Shown here: positions 26,862-35,859 of the stretch, in pieces
Numbering within the stretch: position 1 is the stretch's first letter
How the letters are laid out: each line of letters opens with the position of its first letter
NCBI RefSeq assembly: GCF_016765655.2
Contig: NZ_CP086108.1
Coordinates: 186,001 to 250,000, forward strand
Length of the DNA: 64,000 nucleotides
Direction of reading: 5' to 3'
Origin: Skermanella mucosa
Lineage (GTDB): Bacteria > Pseudomonadota > Alphaproteobacteria > Azospirillales > Azospirillaceae
Notes under the pieces: model-generated
Databases searched by the model: none
Told to the model about the DNA's origin: nothing
What the model saw: only the letters and a program-made list of their open reading frames with translations
Made by a program: the position numbers and the translations under genes

Positions 26862-27446
26862 ATGAACCGGAGCAAGCCTGGACGATCGCCGACCCTGCGT
26901 GGTTTGGCGCGGCGGGGGACCACGGCCCTGGAGTTCGCCCTGGTGGCGCCTCTCCTGGTGCTGCTGGTCGTCGCCACGGTCGAGTTCGGCTATGCCCTGA
27001 CCGTGCAGAACCTGCTGGAACTGGCGGCCCGCAAGGCGTCGCGCACCGGCGTGACCGGCTCCCCCCCGCCGGCCGGCCTGACGCGGGAAGAGATGCTGCG
27101 CAACCTGGTGGTCGAGACCGGACTGGGCCTGATCGACCCGGCGCGCCTGACGATCGAGATGACGGCCTACAACGGGTTCGCCGGCATCGGCGTTCCGGAA
27201 CCCTGCATGGACGTCGACGGCAACGGCTTCTGCGATGCCGGGGAGTCGTTCACCGACGTCAACGGCAACGGGCGCTGGGACGCCGACCAGGGCGCTTCGG
27301 GCGCCGGCGTCGGCGGGCAGGTGGTGATCTACACGCTGAGCTACACGAGCCTGCCGCTGACCGGGATGGTCGCCGGGCTGGCCGCCCACGCGCCGCTGGC
27401 CTATTCCGCGCGGGTGGTCGTGCGCAACGAACCCTTCCGGAGCTGA
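26862..27446 (+). CDS. tadE: TadE-type pseudopilin with EF-hand-like loops
   Basis: A 194-residue TadE family protein. The prepilin-like site is RRGTTALEFALVAPLL (cleavage after Gly19), followed by one membrane helix. Residues 117-128 (DVDGNGFCDAGE) and 132-143 (DVNGNGRWDADQ) have the D-x-D-G-N-G-x-x-D spacing of calcium-binding EF-hand or dockerin-type loops, an insertion beyond a minimal TadE. Cys115 and Cys124 could form a disulfide there. As a minor pilin it probably joins or primes the Flp fibre. Confidence 0.88.
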   Translation: MNRSKPGRSPTLRGLARRGTTALEFALVAPLLVLLVVATVEFGYALTVQNLLELAARKASRTGVTGSPPPAGLTREEMLRNLVVETGLGLIDPARLTIEMTAYNGFAGIGVPEPCMDVDGNGFCDAGESFTDVNGNGRWDADQGASGAGVGGQVVIYTLSYTSLPLTGMVAGLAAHAPLAYSARVVVRNEPFRS

Positions 27447-27454
27447 GGCGCGCC

Positions 27455-28045
27455 ATGACCGGAGCAGCCAAGACCGTCCGAGGCGCCCTGGGGAACCGGC
27501 GCGGCGTGGCTGCGCTGGAGTTCGCCGCGGTCGCCCCCGTGCTGATCCTGCTGCTGGTCGGCATGGTCGACATGACCAGCTATGTCCTTGCCGCGCTGAG
27601 GCTGGAGCGGGTGGCTTCGGGCACCGCCGACGTGGGCGCCCAGTTCGACCGCCTGCGCGACGGCATGACCGTCGTCCAGGGCAACGAGGTCGGCGTGCTG
27701 TTCCTGGCGGCGGAGCAGATCGCCCGGCCGCTCGACCTCGCCGGCAACGGCTCCGTGATCATCACCTGCGTCGCCGACCAGGGCGGCGGACCCGTGGTGA
27801 TGTGGCAGCGCCGGTCCGGCCGCGCCGCCGCCGACGGGATCGGCGCCGCCGGCGGCGCCGCGACCCTGCCCGCCGGCTTCGCGCTCCGCTACGGCGAGAG
27901 CGCCCTCTTCGTCGAGGTCCATTACACCCTGCACCCCTACGTGTTCAGCGTCGGCTGGCTGACCGGCTCCGACGAGGCGGTGGATCTGCGCCGGATGGCC
28001 GTCTACCGCCCGCGCTTCGGCACCCTGACCGAGCTGGAGCGCTGA
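27455..28045 (+). CDS. tadF: TadE/TadF-like pseudopilin
   Basis: A 196-residue protein with the same N-terminal organisation, RRGVAALEFAAVAPVLILLLVGM, i.e. a basic leader, a Gly-type cleavage site with conserved Glu, and one membrane helix. The rest is a periplasmic domain (GGGPVVMWQRRSG; HYTLHPYVFSVG). It lies 8 bp after tadE and is best read as the second minor pseudopilin, in the TadF position. Confidence 0.85.
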   Translation: MTGAAKTVRGALGNRRGVAALEFAAVAPVLILLLVGMVDMTSYVLAALRLERVASGTADVGAQFDRLRDGMTVVQGNEVGVLFLAAEQIARPLDLAGNGSVIITCVADQGGGPVVMWQRRSGRAAADGIGAAGGAATLPAGFALRYGESALFVEVHYTLHPYVFSVGWLTGSDEAVDLRRMAVYRPRFGTLTELER

Positions 28046-28064
28046 CCCCTTGGAGAAACGCGAA

Positions 28065-29489
28065 ATGGCTGCATTCCTGCGCACCCTGCGCTCCCGGCTG
28101 GGCCGGCGTATCCGGCGAAGCCGGCGCGGCAACATCGCCGTCATGACGGCGCTCATGGCGGTCCCGGCGATCGGGGCCGTCGGGCTGGCGGTCGATCTCG
28201 GCCGCGCCTACATGCTGCACAACAGGATGAGCACCGCGATCGACGCCGCGGCGCTGGCGGGAGGGCGCGTGCTGACGACCGCCAACGTCGAGGCGGACGT
28301 CCGCATGTACTACTACGCGAACATCCCGCCGGACTTCCTGGGCGCCACGGTCGGCGCCCCGACGATCACGGTGGCCGCCGACAACGAGACCATGGTGGTG
28401 AGGGCAAGCGCCACCCTGCCGACCACCTTCATCCGGATCCTGGGGATCGACCATGTCCCGGTGTCGGTCGGCAACCAGGTCCGGCGCACCGTACGGGGCA
28501 TGGAGCTGGCCCTGGTGCTGGACGTCACCGGCTCCATGTGGAGCGGCAACAAGATCGGCCAGCTCCGGGATTCGGCGAAGGACCTGGTCGAGATCCTGTT
28601 CGGCAGCAACGAGTCGTCCCGGACGCTGTGGATCTCGCTGGTGCCCTATACCGCGACCGTGAACCTGGGCGCCGACCGCCAGGGCTGGCTGGGCGCCGCC
28701 TCGCCGACGGCCGCGGACTACCAGCCCGGCACCTGGCGCGGCTGCGTCGAGGCGCGGCCGAACCATGACGCCGACGAACTGCCGCCCGGGTCGGCACCCT
28801 TCACCGCCTTCCTCTACCGCTCGACGCTGGGCCAGTTTGCCGGCGGCGGTGACAACGACTGGCCGCCGATCAACGATCCGCTGCCCTATACCGACGACAA
28901 CAACCGCACCGGCCCCAACGTCGGCTGCGGCCCGCCGGTGCTTCCGCTGTCCAACGCCAAGGCGGAGATCCTCGGCCGGATCGATGCGCTCCGGGGAGTC
29001 AATCGCGGCGGGACCATGGCCAATCTCGGCCTCCAGGCCGGCTGGTTCACCCTGTCGCCGCTGTGGCGGGGGCTGTGGGGCGGGCCGACGCCCGCCGGCC
29101 TGCCGCTGGACTACGATACGCCCGACGTCGACAAGGCGGTCGTGCTGCTGACCGACGGCAGCAACGAGTGGCACGATTATTCGAAGCCGCCGACCGGCGA
29201 CTACACCGCCTATGGCCGGCTGTCGGACGGGCGGCTCGGCACCACCGCGGCAAGCCAGGCGACGTCCCGCATCAACAGCCGGATGACCGACCTGTGCACG
29301 GCGATGAAGGCGAAGAGGATCACGATCTACACGATCACCCTAATGGTCACCAGCGAGACCACCAAGGACCTGTACCGGTCCTGCGCCTCGCAGCCGACCT
29401 ATTATTTCAACTCGCCGACCTCGGCCGAGCTGCGCGGGATCTTCCAGCAGATCGGCTCGCAGCTCAGCAACCTGCGGCTCGACAAGTAA
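28065..29489 (+). CDS. tadG: TadG-type pilus protein with von Willebrand A domain
   Basis: A 474-residue protein. The N-terminal TadG-like helix (RRGNIAVMTALMAVPAIGAVGLAVDLGRA) is followed by a Flp-associated ectodomain and a VWA domain from about residue 148. Its MIDAS begins LDVTGSMWSGNK (Asp153, Thr155, Ser157). The end (YFNSPTSAELRGIFQQIG) is typical. It probably sits in the periplasm or outer envelope at the pilus base or tip and may bind ligand through a metal ion. ATG 28065 is used, with GGAGAAA upstream. It is the last gene of the Tad operon. Confidence 0.9.
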   Translation: MAAFLRTLRSRLGRRIRRSRRGNIAVMTALMAVPAIGAVGLAVDLGRAYMLHNRMSTAIDAAALAGGRVLTTANVEADVRMYYYANIPPDFLGATVGAPTITVAADNETMVVRASATLPTTFIRILGIDHVPVSVGNQVRRTVRGMELALVLDVTGSMWSGNKIGQLRDSAKDLVEILFGSNESSRTLWISLVPYTATVNLGADRQGWLGAASPTAADYQPGTWRGCVEARPNHDADELPPGSAPFTAFLYRSTLGQFAGGGDNDWPPINDPLPYTDDNNRTGPNVGCGPPVLPLSNAKAEILGRIDALRGVNRGGTMANLGLQAGWFTLSPLWRGLWGGPTPAGLPLDYDTPDVDKAVVLLTDGSNEWHDYSKPPTGDYTAYGRLSDGRLGTTAASQATSRINSRMTDLCTAMKAKRITIYTITLMVTSETTKDLYRSCASQPTYYFNSPTSAELRGIFQQIGSQLSNLRLDK

Positions 29490-29542
29490 GGGCCGGACTT
29501 GAGCCGCTCCGGTCCATGCGGCTTGCCGTTCCACTCGTCGCG

Positions 29543-29568
29543 ATGCGTTGGGCCGCGGCCCAACGCAT
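29543..29568. terminator. 26-bp perfect palindrome downstream of tadG
   Basis: A perfect inverted repeat with arms beginning ATGCGTTGGGCCG and no loop, followed by a second GC-rich hairpin (CCGCCCGACCCGGGCGG). It lies between convergent genes and may terminate transcription from both sides, but there is no T-run, so a protein-binding site is also possible. Confidence 0.45.
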
Positions 29569-29611
29569 ACGCCCGCCCGACCCGGGCGGATCGACCTGAT
29601 CGGGTACCGCT

Positions 29612-29905
29612 CTAGCGGGCGGCGTCGCGGGGGGTGAAGATGTGGACAAGGGTTTCCGGAGCGGCCTCGGACGGAGCCGCGGAGCGCGATTCGGCCGGCT
29701 CGTGATGCTCCGACGCCTGGCGGGCCAGGACGGCCGCGGCGGCGATCAGGATCGTCAGCGGCCAGACGAGCGCCAGGATCAGCCGCATGGAAATGCGGAC
29801 ACGGCGCTCGCCGTCCAGCTCGATCGCCATCCATTGCGCCAAGCCGAACCAAGCGATCCCAGCCACGTAATTGATTGCAAGCATTGTGATCGCTGCGCTG
29901 CCCAT
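29612..29905 (-). CDS. Small inner-membrane hypothetical protein
   Basis: A 97-residue protein with two hydrophobic segments (AITMLAINYVAGIAWFGLA and MRLILALVWPLTILIAAAAVLA) separated by a short charged loop, then an acidic Ala/Pro-rich tail ending FTPRDAAR. I do not recognise a family. Codon use fits the genome. It converges on the Tad operon. Confidence 0.6.
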   Translation of the reverse strand: MGSAAITMLAINYVAGIAWFGLAQWMAIELDGERRVRISMRLILALVWPLTILIAAAAVLARQASEHHEPAESRSAAPSEAAPETLVHIFTPRDAAR

Positions 29906-30360
29906 GTCTCGTGTCCCAAGTTGCCATGCGCCTGCCGGCGCGCCGCGAAGCGGCTATGTCACACATATTCCACGAGAGTAGGCACAATCGCCCCGTGCCG
30001 CCACGGAGCCTTTGTATCAGTGCATATTAAATTTTAGAAAATCAGGGCCATTTCCTCCGGTCACCGGCGAGGCCGCGAGGGGTACACCTTCCTCCGGGAT
30101 GCCATCCCGGTAGTGTTCACGCCTTCTCGACAACAAACGTGCCGGTCAGGAAAGTTGCCAAGCTCAACGGGTCTTTTTCGGATGAGTTTCGAAAGATATC
30201 CTCACTCCGAGCACCAACACAGTGTTCCATCGGGACTTCGGCGGTATTAACCCGGCGGTCAAGAAATCACTATTATCCGGCGCTCCCTTCGCACTCGTTT
30301 TTTTTCCTATTCCTTGCGTTAAATCTGCCAGCAACCGCCTTTAGCGTATGCGGAGCATGC
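29906..30360. other. Intergenic region upstream of the exopolysaccharide genes
   Basis: This 455-bp stretch is less GC-rich than its flanks, with CATATTAAATTTTAG near 30020 and a run of eight to nine T residues near 30300. A frame is open from 30139 into the priming transferase, but the peptide before residue 75 is unlike the family, so it is treated as leader DNA. I see no clear riboswitch or RNA gene. Confidence 0.4.
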
Positions 30361-31827
30361 ATGTCTCTCCTCTATCCACACGGCAAGGCTGATGCCGACC
30401 ATTTCAGCGCCGTGCAGCCTTCCTCCCCCGGAGAGGATCACACGTCCTTCACCACGGAGGTGATCGCCGTCTGCGACTATCTGGCGACCGTCATCGCCGG
30501 AGCTTCCGTCTTCGCGCTGGGCCACCTCCTTCAGGGAAGCGCGGCTCCCGTCTCCGCGGAGATGGCGACGCTGGCGATCAACCTGCTGGTCTTCATGCTG
30601 TGCGCCCGCATGCTCCGGTCGCATGCCCCCCACCGGCTGGGAAGCCTGGTTCGCCAGGTCGCCCGTACCGCCGCGGCGCTGGCCATCGGCATCGGGCTGA
30701 CCTTCGCCATCGTGTGGTCGATCGCGCGGCCCGACCACCTGACCGTGCCGGTGCTCGCGTCCTGGTTCGCCCTGGCGGTCTGGCTGTTCGTCGGATGGCG
30801 GTGCCTGCTCCTCTGGTTCGCCGGAAAGGCCAGCTTCCGTCCCCTGCTGCGGCGGCGGACGGTGCTCGTCGGCTCCGCCGGCTTCGTGCGCGAGATGAAC
30901 GCCCATCTGGGCTCCCGCATGCCGGGCGGGTTCCAGGTCGTCGGCACCTTCGACCCCGCGTCGGAGATCGACCGGGAAAGCGAAACCCCCTTCATCGGCG
31001 GCATCGGCAACCTGCGCTCCTGGTGCGTGCGGCACCGTGTGCGCACCGTCCTGATCGATAACTCGCCGGGCGCCGGCGCCGAACGGGTGCTGGGACTGCT
31101 GGACGGCCTGGCGGCGGACATCCGGCTGCTCGGCCGCGCCGACCTGCCGGCCGGGGCGGACGCGGCGCTCAGCCGGTTCGGCGGCTGGCTGGCCGTGCAG
31201 GTGCGCGACAAGCCGGTCCGGAACTGGGACGAGCTGGCCAAGCGGGCGCTCGACATCCTCGGCTCCGGCGCCCTGATCCTGGCGCTGGCGCCCCTGTTCG
31301 GGCTGATCGCGGCCGCCATAGCCCTGGAGAGCCCGGGCGGCGTCTTCTTCCGGCAGCGGCGCTTCGGTTTCCAGAACGAGGAGATCATCGTCCTCAAGTT
31401 CCGCTCGATGTATGTCCACAAGCAGGACGTGACCGGAGCCCAGCGGACGACCAAGGGCGATCCGCGCGTGACCAGGATCGGCCGCTTCCTTCGCAAGTCC
31501 AGCCTGGACGAGATCCCGCAGCTGTTCAACGTCTTCATGGGGACCATGTCGCTGGTCGGCCCGAGGCCCCATGCGACCGCCATGAGGGTGGGCGACCAGC
31601 TCTACCACGAGGCGGTGCCCCACTACGCGCGCCGGCACCGGGTCAAGCCCGGCATCACCGGGCTGGCCCAGGTCAGCGGCTTCCGCGGCGAGGTGGATAC
31701 CCTCGACCATGCCCGGGGCCGCATCGACCACGACCTCCGCTACATGGACCGCTGGTCGCTGGCCCTCGACATCAAGATCCTCCTGAAGACGGCCGGCTGC
31801 GTCTTCGGGGACCGCAACGCCTATTGA
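30361..31827 (+). CDS. Exopolysaccharide polyprenyl glycosylphosphotransferase (initiating sugar transferase)
   Basis: A 488-residue WcaJ/ExoY-type enzyme that transfers a sugar-1-phosphate from a nucleotide sugar to undecaprenyl phosphate, the first step of polysaccharide repeat assembly. Four N-terminal membrane segments and a CoA-binding-like middle domain ([17 protein letters not shown]) are followed, from about residue 287, by the bacterial sugar transferase domain with a membrane hairpin. Its motifs are [35 protein letters not shown] and [15 protein letters not shown] 30361 begins the recognisable protein. The GT4 gene follows after 22 bp. Confidence 0.92.
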   Translation: MSLLYPHGKADADHFSAVQPSSPGEDHTSFTTEVIAVCDYLATVIAGASVFALGHLLQGSAAPVSAEMATLAINLLVFMLCARMLRSHAPHRLGSLVRQVARTAAALAIGIGLTFAIVWSIARPDHLTVPVLASWFALAVWLFVGWRCLLLWFAGKASFRPLLRRRTVLVGSAGFVREMNAHLGSRMPGGFQVVGTFDPASEIDRESETPFIGGIGNLRSWCVRHRVRTVLIDNSPGAGAERVLGLLDGLAADIRLLGRADLPAGADAALSRFGGWLAVQVRDKPVRNWDELAKRALDILGSGALILALAPLFGLIAAAIALESPGGVFFRQRRFGFQNEEIIVLKFRSMYVHKQDVTGAQRTTKGDPRVTRIGRFLRKSSLDEIPQLFNVFMGTMSLVGPRPHATAMRVGDQLYHEAVPHYARRHRVKPGITGLAQVSGFRGEVDTLDHARGRIDHDLRYMDRWSLALDIKILLKTAGCVFGDRNAY

Positions 31828-31849
31828 GCGACAGATCAGGACTGAACCG

Positions 31850-32962
31850 ATGTACCGGATAATCCACGTTCTCAACGATGTCCGCAACCTTGGCAACGGC
31901 ATCATCAACGCCGCCCTCGACCTGGCCTGCGGCCAGGCCATGGCGGGCCACGAGGTCACGGTCGTTTCCGGCGGCGGCGAGTACGAGACCCTGCTGCGCG
32001 GCCGCGGCATCGATCATCAGCTGCTGGACCAGAGGCGAACGGTCGGGAACGTCCCGAAGTCGCTGTATCGCTTCAACAGCATCGTCGCCGCCCGGAAGCC
32101 CGACATCGTGCATTGCCACAACATGACGGGGACCGTGCTGGCGACCCTGTCGAAGCCCTTCCATTCCTACTCCGTCGTCGGCCACCTGCACAGCCTGCAC
32201 CAGCGCAGCTCGCGGGTGATGCGGATCGCCGACCGGACGATCGCGGTCAGCCGGGACGTCGGCAACGAGTTCATCCGGCTCGGCCTTCCGGCGGCGCGGA
32301 TGCGCTTCGTGGAGAACGCGGTGATCGGCAGCCCGCGCTATTCCGCCTACGGCGCGCCCGGCACGGAAGGCGACCCGGTCGAACTGGCCCAGCCCGCGAT
32401 CGTGACCGTCGCCGGCATGTTCCAGCGCAAGGGCATCACGGAGCTGCTGACCGCCTTCGAGGCGATCGCGGACAAGGTCCCCGGCGCCAACCTGTATCTG
32501 GTCGGCGACGGACCGGACCTGCCTGAGTTCAAGCGCCACGCCGCCACGCTGGGGAGCGGGCCGCGCATCCACTTCACCGGCTTCCGCAGCGACTTCCAGG
32601 CCTACATGCGGAAGGCCGCCGTGTTCGTCCTGGCGTCCCGGCTGGACAGCTTCCCGCTGGTCCTGATCGAGGCGCGCGAACTGGGCGCCCCGATCATCGG
32701 GACCCGGGTGGGCGGCGTGCCGGAACTGCTCGACCACGGCAAGGCCGGGCTGCTGGTGCCGCCGATGGACGCGACGGCGTTGGGCGACGCCCTGCTGCGG
32801 GTACTGACCGATCCGGACACCGCCGCTTCCCTCCGGCGCGCCGCGGTCGAGGGCCTGGACCGTTTCCGGCTGGAGCACATGGTGCGGAACGTCGACAGGG
32901 TCTACGAGGAGCTGGTGCCGAAGCCGCGCGCGATTCCGGCGGGCGCGGCGCCGCTGGGGTGA
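31850..32962 (+). CDS. GT4 family glycosyltransferase
   Basis: A 370-residue GT-B glycosyltransferase. The N-terminal half has the acceptor-side fold (LGNGIINAALDLACGQAMAG, VHCHNMTG-like IVHCHNMTGT). The C-terminal half has the donor site: VAGMFQRKGITELL, LVGDGPDLPE, and the E-x7-E region LASRLDSFPLVLIEARELG followed by GGVPELLDHGKAGLLV. It most likely adds a sugar to the lipid-linked intermediate made by the upstream priming transferase. CAGGA precedes the ATG. Confidence 0.9.
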   Translation: MYRIIHVLNDVRNLGNGIINAALDLACGQAMAGHEVTVVSGGGEYETLLRGRGIDHQLLDQRRTVGNVPKSLYRFNSIVAARKPDIVHCHNMTGTVLATLSKPFHSYSVVGHLHSLHQRSSRVMRIADRTIAVSRDVGNEFIRLGLPAARMRFVENAVIGSPRYSAYGAPGTEGDPVELAQPAIVTVAGMFQRKGITELLTAFEAIADKVPGANLYLVGDGPDLPEFKRHAATLGSGPRIHFTGFRSDFQAYMRKAAVFVLASRLDSFPLVLIEARELGAPIIGTRVGGVPELLDHGKAGLLVPPMDATALGDALLRVLTDPDTAASLRRAAVEGLDRFRLEHMVRNVDRVYEELVPKPRAIPAGAAPLG

Positions 32963-32998
32963 GGCGGGGCGGTCCCGAGGGCATAAGGCTTCGACACC

Positions 32999-34525
32999 TC
33001 AGACACGACCGGGTGGAGCAGGCGGCCGAATCTCGCCCTTGCGCTTGATCTTCGCCGCCACCCGGAAAATGTCCGGCATGTTGATCCTTCCGTTCGTCCT
33101 GCGCTCGACGACCTTCAAGTTGATCAACTCACGGAGGAGACAAGCTTCAGGATCGGAGGGATCGTCGGCCAGCAGGATCGGCGGCAAGCGCTTTCCACCG
33201 GCGGCGTCCCTCATGATCGTCTGAACGGTCCTGCTCTTCCTCCAGAGATCGAAAATCTCCTCGGGTGGCGATGGAACGATCAGGCCTTCGAGCCCTGCGA
33301 TCGCCCGCTGCACCCACCAGTGATCCTCCTGCAACTGTCCGAGCCTCGTTTGCGAGGCTTTCTGCACGCCGGCCTTTATGTCCCTGTATGTCATCACCAG
33401 GCTCTGGTCCTGTGCTTCCTGCGCCGCATGGATGACGGCGAGCAGGAAACTCTGGAGCGATGTTTCGCCGGCCGCGTCGGCCAGATGATCGTGCAGCCAG
33501 GAATAGGACTTTCCCTTGTTCGGGCCGGTTCCCATGAACTCCCCCGCCATGGCGGCGAAGACGCGCTGCTGCACCCGCTCGTCAGCCCTCAAAGGATAAG
33601 GCAACGTCGTTTCCATCGGTTCGGCCGCGATTTCGCGAAGGGGAAGCTCAGGTTTCGCCGGGTCGGCGCGGAAGTCGCCGGGATCGCCCACCAGTCTTCG
33701 AAAGGCTTCGCCGGCGTCGGCGGATGTCCAAAGACGATGGAACAGAAGGCCGTACAGGTCGCGGCGATGCCAATTGAGCGGCACCGACTCCATGCGAAGC
33801 TTCGACGCATCAGGAAAGGAAAAGGTACGGAGGTCGGCGAATTGGTCGGACCGCATGAAAATCTTGACACGGAGCGCACGGAACGACCGAAGCCTCAACG
33901 CGAGGCGAAGGATCGCTTCGGTACGGCTCCGGATTTCCTCCCAGTTCTCGCCAAGGCGATCGATCGCATCGAACAAAAGGACGAAGCGTCCTGATTTTTG
34001 ATGGAGAGCGAGGTCGGCCCTGCGCAATCCGGCCTCCAGATCCTCCGGAAATGACGCGGCCCAGCGCACCGCCCCATCCAGACCCCTGGAGGTGTCGTCG
34101 TGAGGAAAATTACCGGTTTGGCGCAGCGCTTCGACGAGGACTCCGGCCCAGATGTCCTGGTCGCCGAACCCGGCCTGCCCCAGGCGTGCCAGCATGGCCG
34201 TCGAGGGCGCGGGCCCCTCCGCAGCTCCATCCGCCGAGCCTTCGTGGAACCCTAGGACTATGGTGGCCCTTTCCAGGTTCAGCCTGGGATAAAGCGCGCT
34301 GACGTTCCGGCGTGACCCTTGATGGGCAAGAACACTCGACCAGAAGCTTTTTCCCACCCCCCGGTTCCCCACGACAAGCGCACGATCCGGATCCAGTGCG
34401 CCATCATGATCGACGGGTGCGAATATCTCCTTGAACGCCGGCTCGTCAGAAGCCTTCCAGGCCAGAGGGTCCTGCCTCATCTGCCGCAAGGCCGTTCGCA
34501 GAACCATGACGTCTTCGAAGTTCAT
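32999..34525 (-). CDS. P-loop ATPase of a HEPN/KGGVGR conflict-system cassette
   Basis: A 508-residue NTPase. Walker A is GNRGVGKS at residues 53-60 and Walker B is FVLLFDAIDR at 181-190, with a sensor-like IFMRSD near 237. A long helical C-terminal region contains AVIHAAQEAQDQSL and a winged-helix-like end (LLRELINLKVVERRTNGRINMPDIFRVAAKIKRKG). The layout resembles STAND or Sll1717-like ATPases seen in bacterial defence loci, but I cannot name it. Its ATG overlaps the stop of the KGGVGR ATPase gene, so the pair is coupled. Base composition is visibly lower in GC than the genes on either side, which suggests transfer. Confidence 0.78.
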   Translation of the reverse strand: MNFEDVMVLRTALRQMRQDPLAWKASDEPAFKEIFAPVDHDGALDPDRALVVGNRGVGKSFWSSVLAHQGSRRNVSALYPRLNLERATIVLGFHEGSADGAAEGPAPSTAMLARLGQAGFGDQDIWAGVLVEALRQTGNFPHDDTSRGLDGAVRWAASFPEDLEAGLRRADLALHQKSGRFVLLFDAIDRLGENWEEIRSRTEAILRLALRLRSFRALRVKIFMRSDQFADLRTFSFPDASKLRMESVPLNWHRRDLYGLLFHRLWTSADAGEAFRRLVGDPGDFRADPAKPELPLREIAAEPMETTLPYPLRADERVQQRVFAAMAGEFMGTGPNKGKSYSWLHDHLADAAGETSLQSFLLAVIHAAQEAQDQSLVMTYRDIKAGVQKASQTRLGQLQEDHWWVQRAIAGLEGLIVPSPPEEIFDLWRKSRTVQTIMRDAAGGKRLPPILLADDPSDPEACLLRELINLKVVERRTNGRINMPDIFRVAAKIKRKGEIRPPAPPGRV

Positions 34526-35859
34526 TGCACGGCGCCCTGCTTGATCAACTGTTCGATGCCCTGGATCAGGTCAATGAATGTACGCTCGAACACTTCCTGC
34601 TTCAGTTGCTCCGGGCGCACCAAAGGATCGAATTCGAAATAATTCATATCGTTGAGTACGTGCCATGCCTTATGAGGCCCATCGTCGGAATGACGCTCGA
34701 AATTGAAGAGGGGCGCTTGCCCCGAAGCCGATTCATCGACAAGATCGTATAGCGTCTCTGACAGAAGATCATAGGCATCGTCCTGGAACCGTTCCCACGC
34801 GAGGGGATTGGCAGGTGCCTTTGCATGCACGAAGCGCAGACGGTGGCGCCATTCCCCCACGTCGACAGTCCCGACCAGTCCCCGGTACCGCCCCAGGAAG
34901 CCGAGCAGATACCTGTAGCCCCTGAAAGTCTGCGGAGTATGGATGCCGAAGAGAAGCGTATGCGCTCCCAGGCCCAGGACTGCCGCCGCAGTCGACTCGT
35001 TGAGACCGGCCCGTGCATCGACGAAGATCGCATCGTACCTGGCACGCCTGCTGACGGCCTGGATGAGTTCCCTGGTCTGGTCGAGGAAGGATCTGGGCGG
35101 CTGGTCCGGGCACGGGTCCTCCAGATAGGCACGGGACAGCTTGCCGATGACGTTCTGAGGTCTCTCATCGCTGGTACGTCCGATCGCCGGTATCACATGG
35201 ATCAGGCCGCGCCCCGTGGTCAGTGGGCTTGAAGCGGTCATCTCCTCCAGGAACAAGTCATTGATCTCACGCAGGCCGTTCTCGACATAGAAGTCGAGCG
35301 CGCCGAATCTCGGCAACCTGTCGTCCGGCAGGAGCATCGATCCGAGGCCCGGCGCTTCCAGGTCAAGGTCCAGGACCAATATGTTCCGGCCTTCTTCCGC
35401 CATTTGCGCGGCGGCGACGCAGAGGGCCGTGGAACGGCCGACCCCTCCCTTGTGGCTGGCGAACACAATGACAGGCGGAACATCGGCGATCGGCCGCGCC
35501 GGCTCGCGAAGCCAGTCGCTGCCGACGATCCTCCGTTCCAGAATTCGGACGAATCCGGCGAAATCCCGATCCTCGGCCCATTCGATCAGCCCGATCCCAG
35601 GATGCCGGAGACCCTCATCGAAAAGCTGCTCCGGTGTCGCCACCGGGATCCGATCGACGTATGGTGCCAGTGCCTTGGCAGCCTCGGCGATCGAACCCAG
35701 CACGCCCTGGGGGATTTCCTGGTCCAGGACGACGAACGTCAGGACCCCGGACGCATCCCGAAGAATGACGTTCTCCAGCAGGGCTTGCTTACCGACATGA
35801 TCGGCAATGAGACGCGCAAACCGGGGGACGGCGTCATCGTACCAGACAGGACGCATCAT
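34522..35859 (-). CDS. KGGVGR-variant ParA/MinD-type ATPase
   Basis: A 445-residue protein. The N-terminal ~125 residues form an extra domain of unknown type. A SIMIBI-class ATPase follows with deviant Walker A SHKGGVGRS (137-143), where the usual second Lys is Arg, a switch-like VLDLDLEAPGLGS (162-174) and a Walker B-like AIFVDARAG. The K-to-R change is a known subfamily feature of ParA-like proteins found in conflict systems, and suggests altered ATP hydrolysis. It sits between the HEPN-like gene and a second NTPase, each joined by 4-base overlaps, so the three should act together. Confidence 0.8.
   Translation of the reverse strand: MMRPVWYDDAVPRFARLIADHVGKQALLENVILRDASGVLTFVVLDQEIPQGVLGSIAEAAKALAPYVDRIPVATPEQLFDEGLRHPGIGLIEWAEDRDFAGFVRILERRIVGSDWLREPARPIADVPPVIVFASHKGGVGRSTALCVAAAQMAEEGRNILVLDLDLEAPGLGSMLLPDDRLPRFGALDFYVENGLREINDLFLEEMTASSPLTTGRGLIHVIPAIGRTSDERPQNVIGKLSRAYLEDPCPDQPPRSFLDQTRELIQAVSRRARYDAIFVDARAGLNESTAAAVLGLGAHTLLFGIHTPQTFRGYRYLLGFLGRYRGLVGTVDVGEWRHRLRFVHAKAPANPLAWERFQDDAYDLLSETLYDLVDESASGQAPLFNFERHSDDGPHKAWHVLNDMNYFEFDPLVRPEQLKQEVFERTFIDLIQGIEQLIKQGAVQ

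Noticed and set aside
30139-30360. N-terminal extension of the sugar transferase
   Set aside because: The added 74 residues are unlike the family and the DNA is AT-rich leader-like; ATG 30361 fits the protein start.
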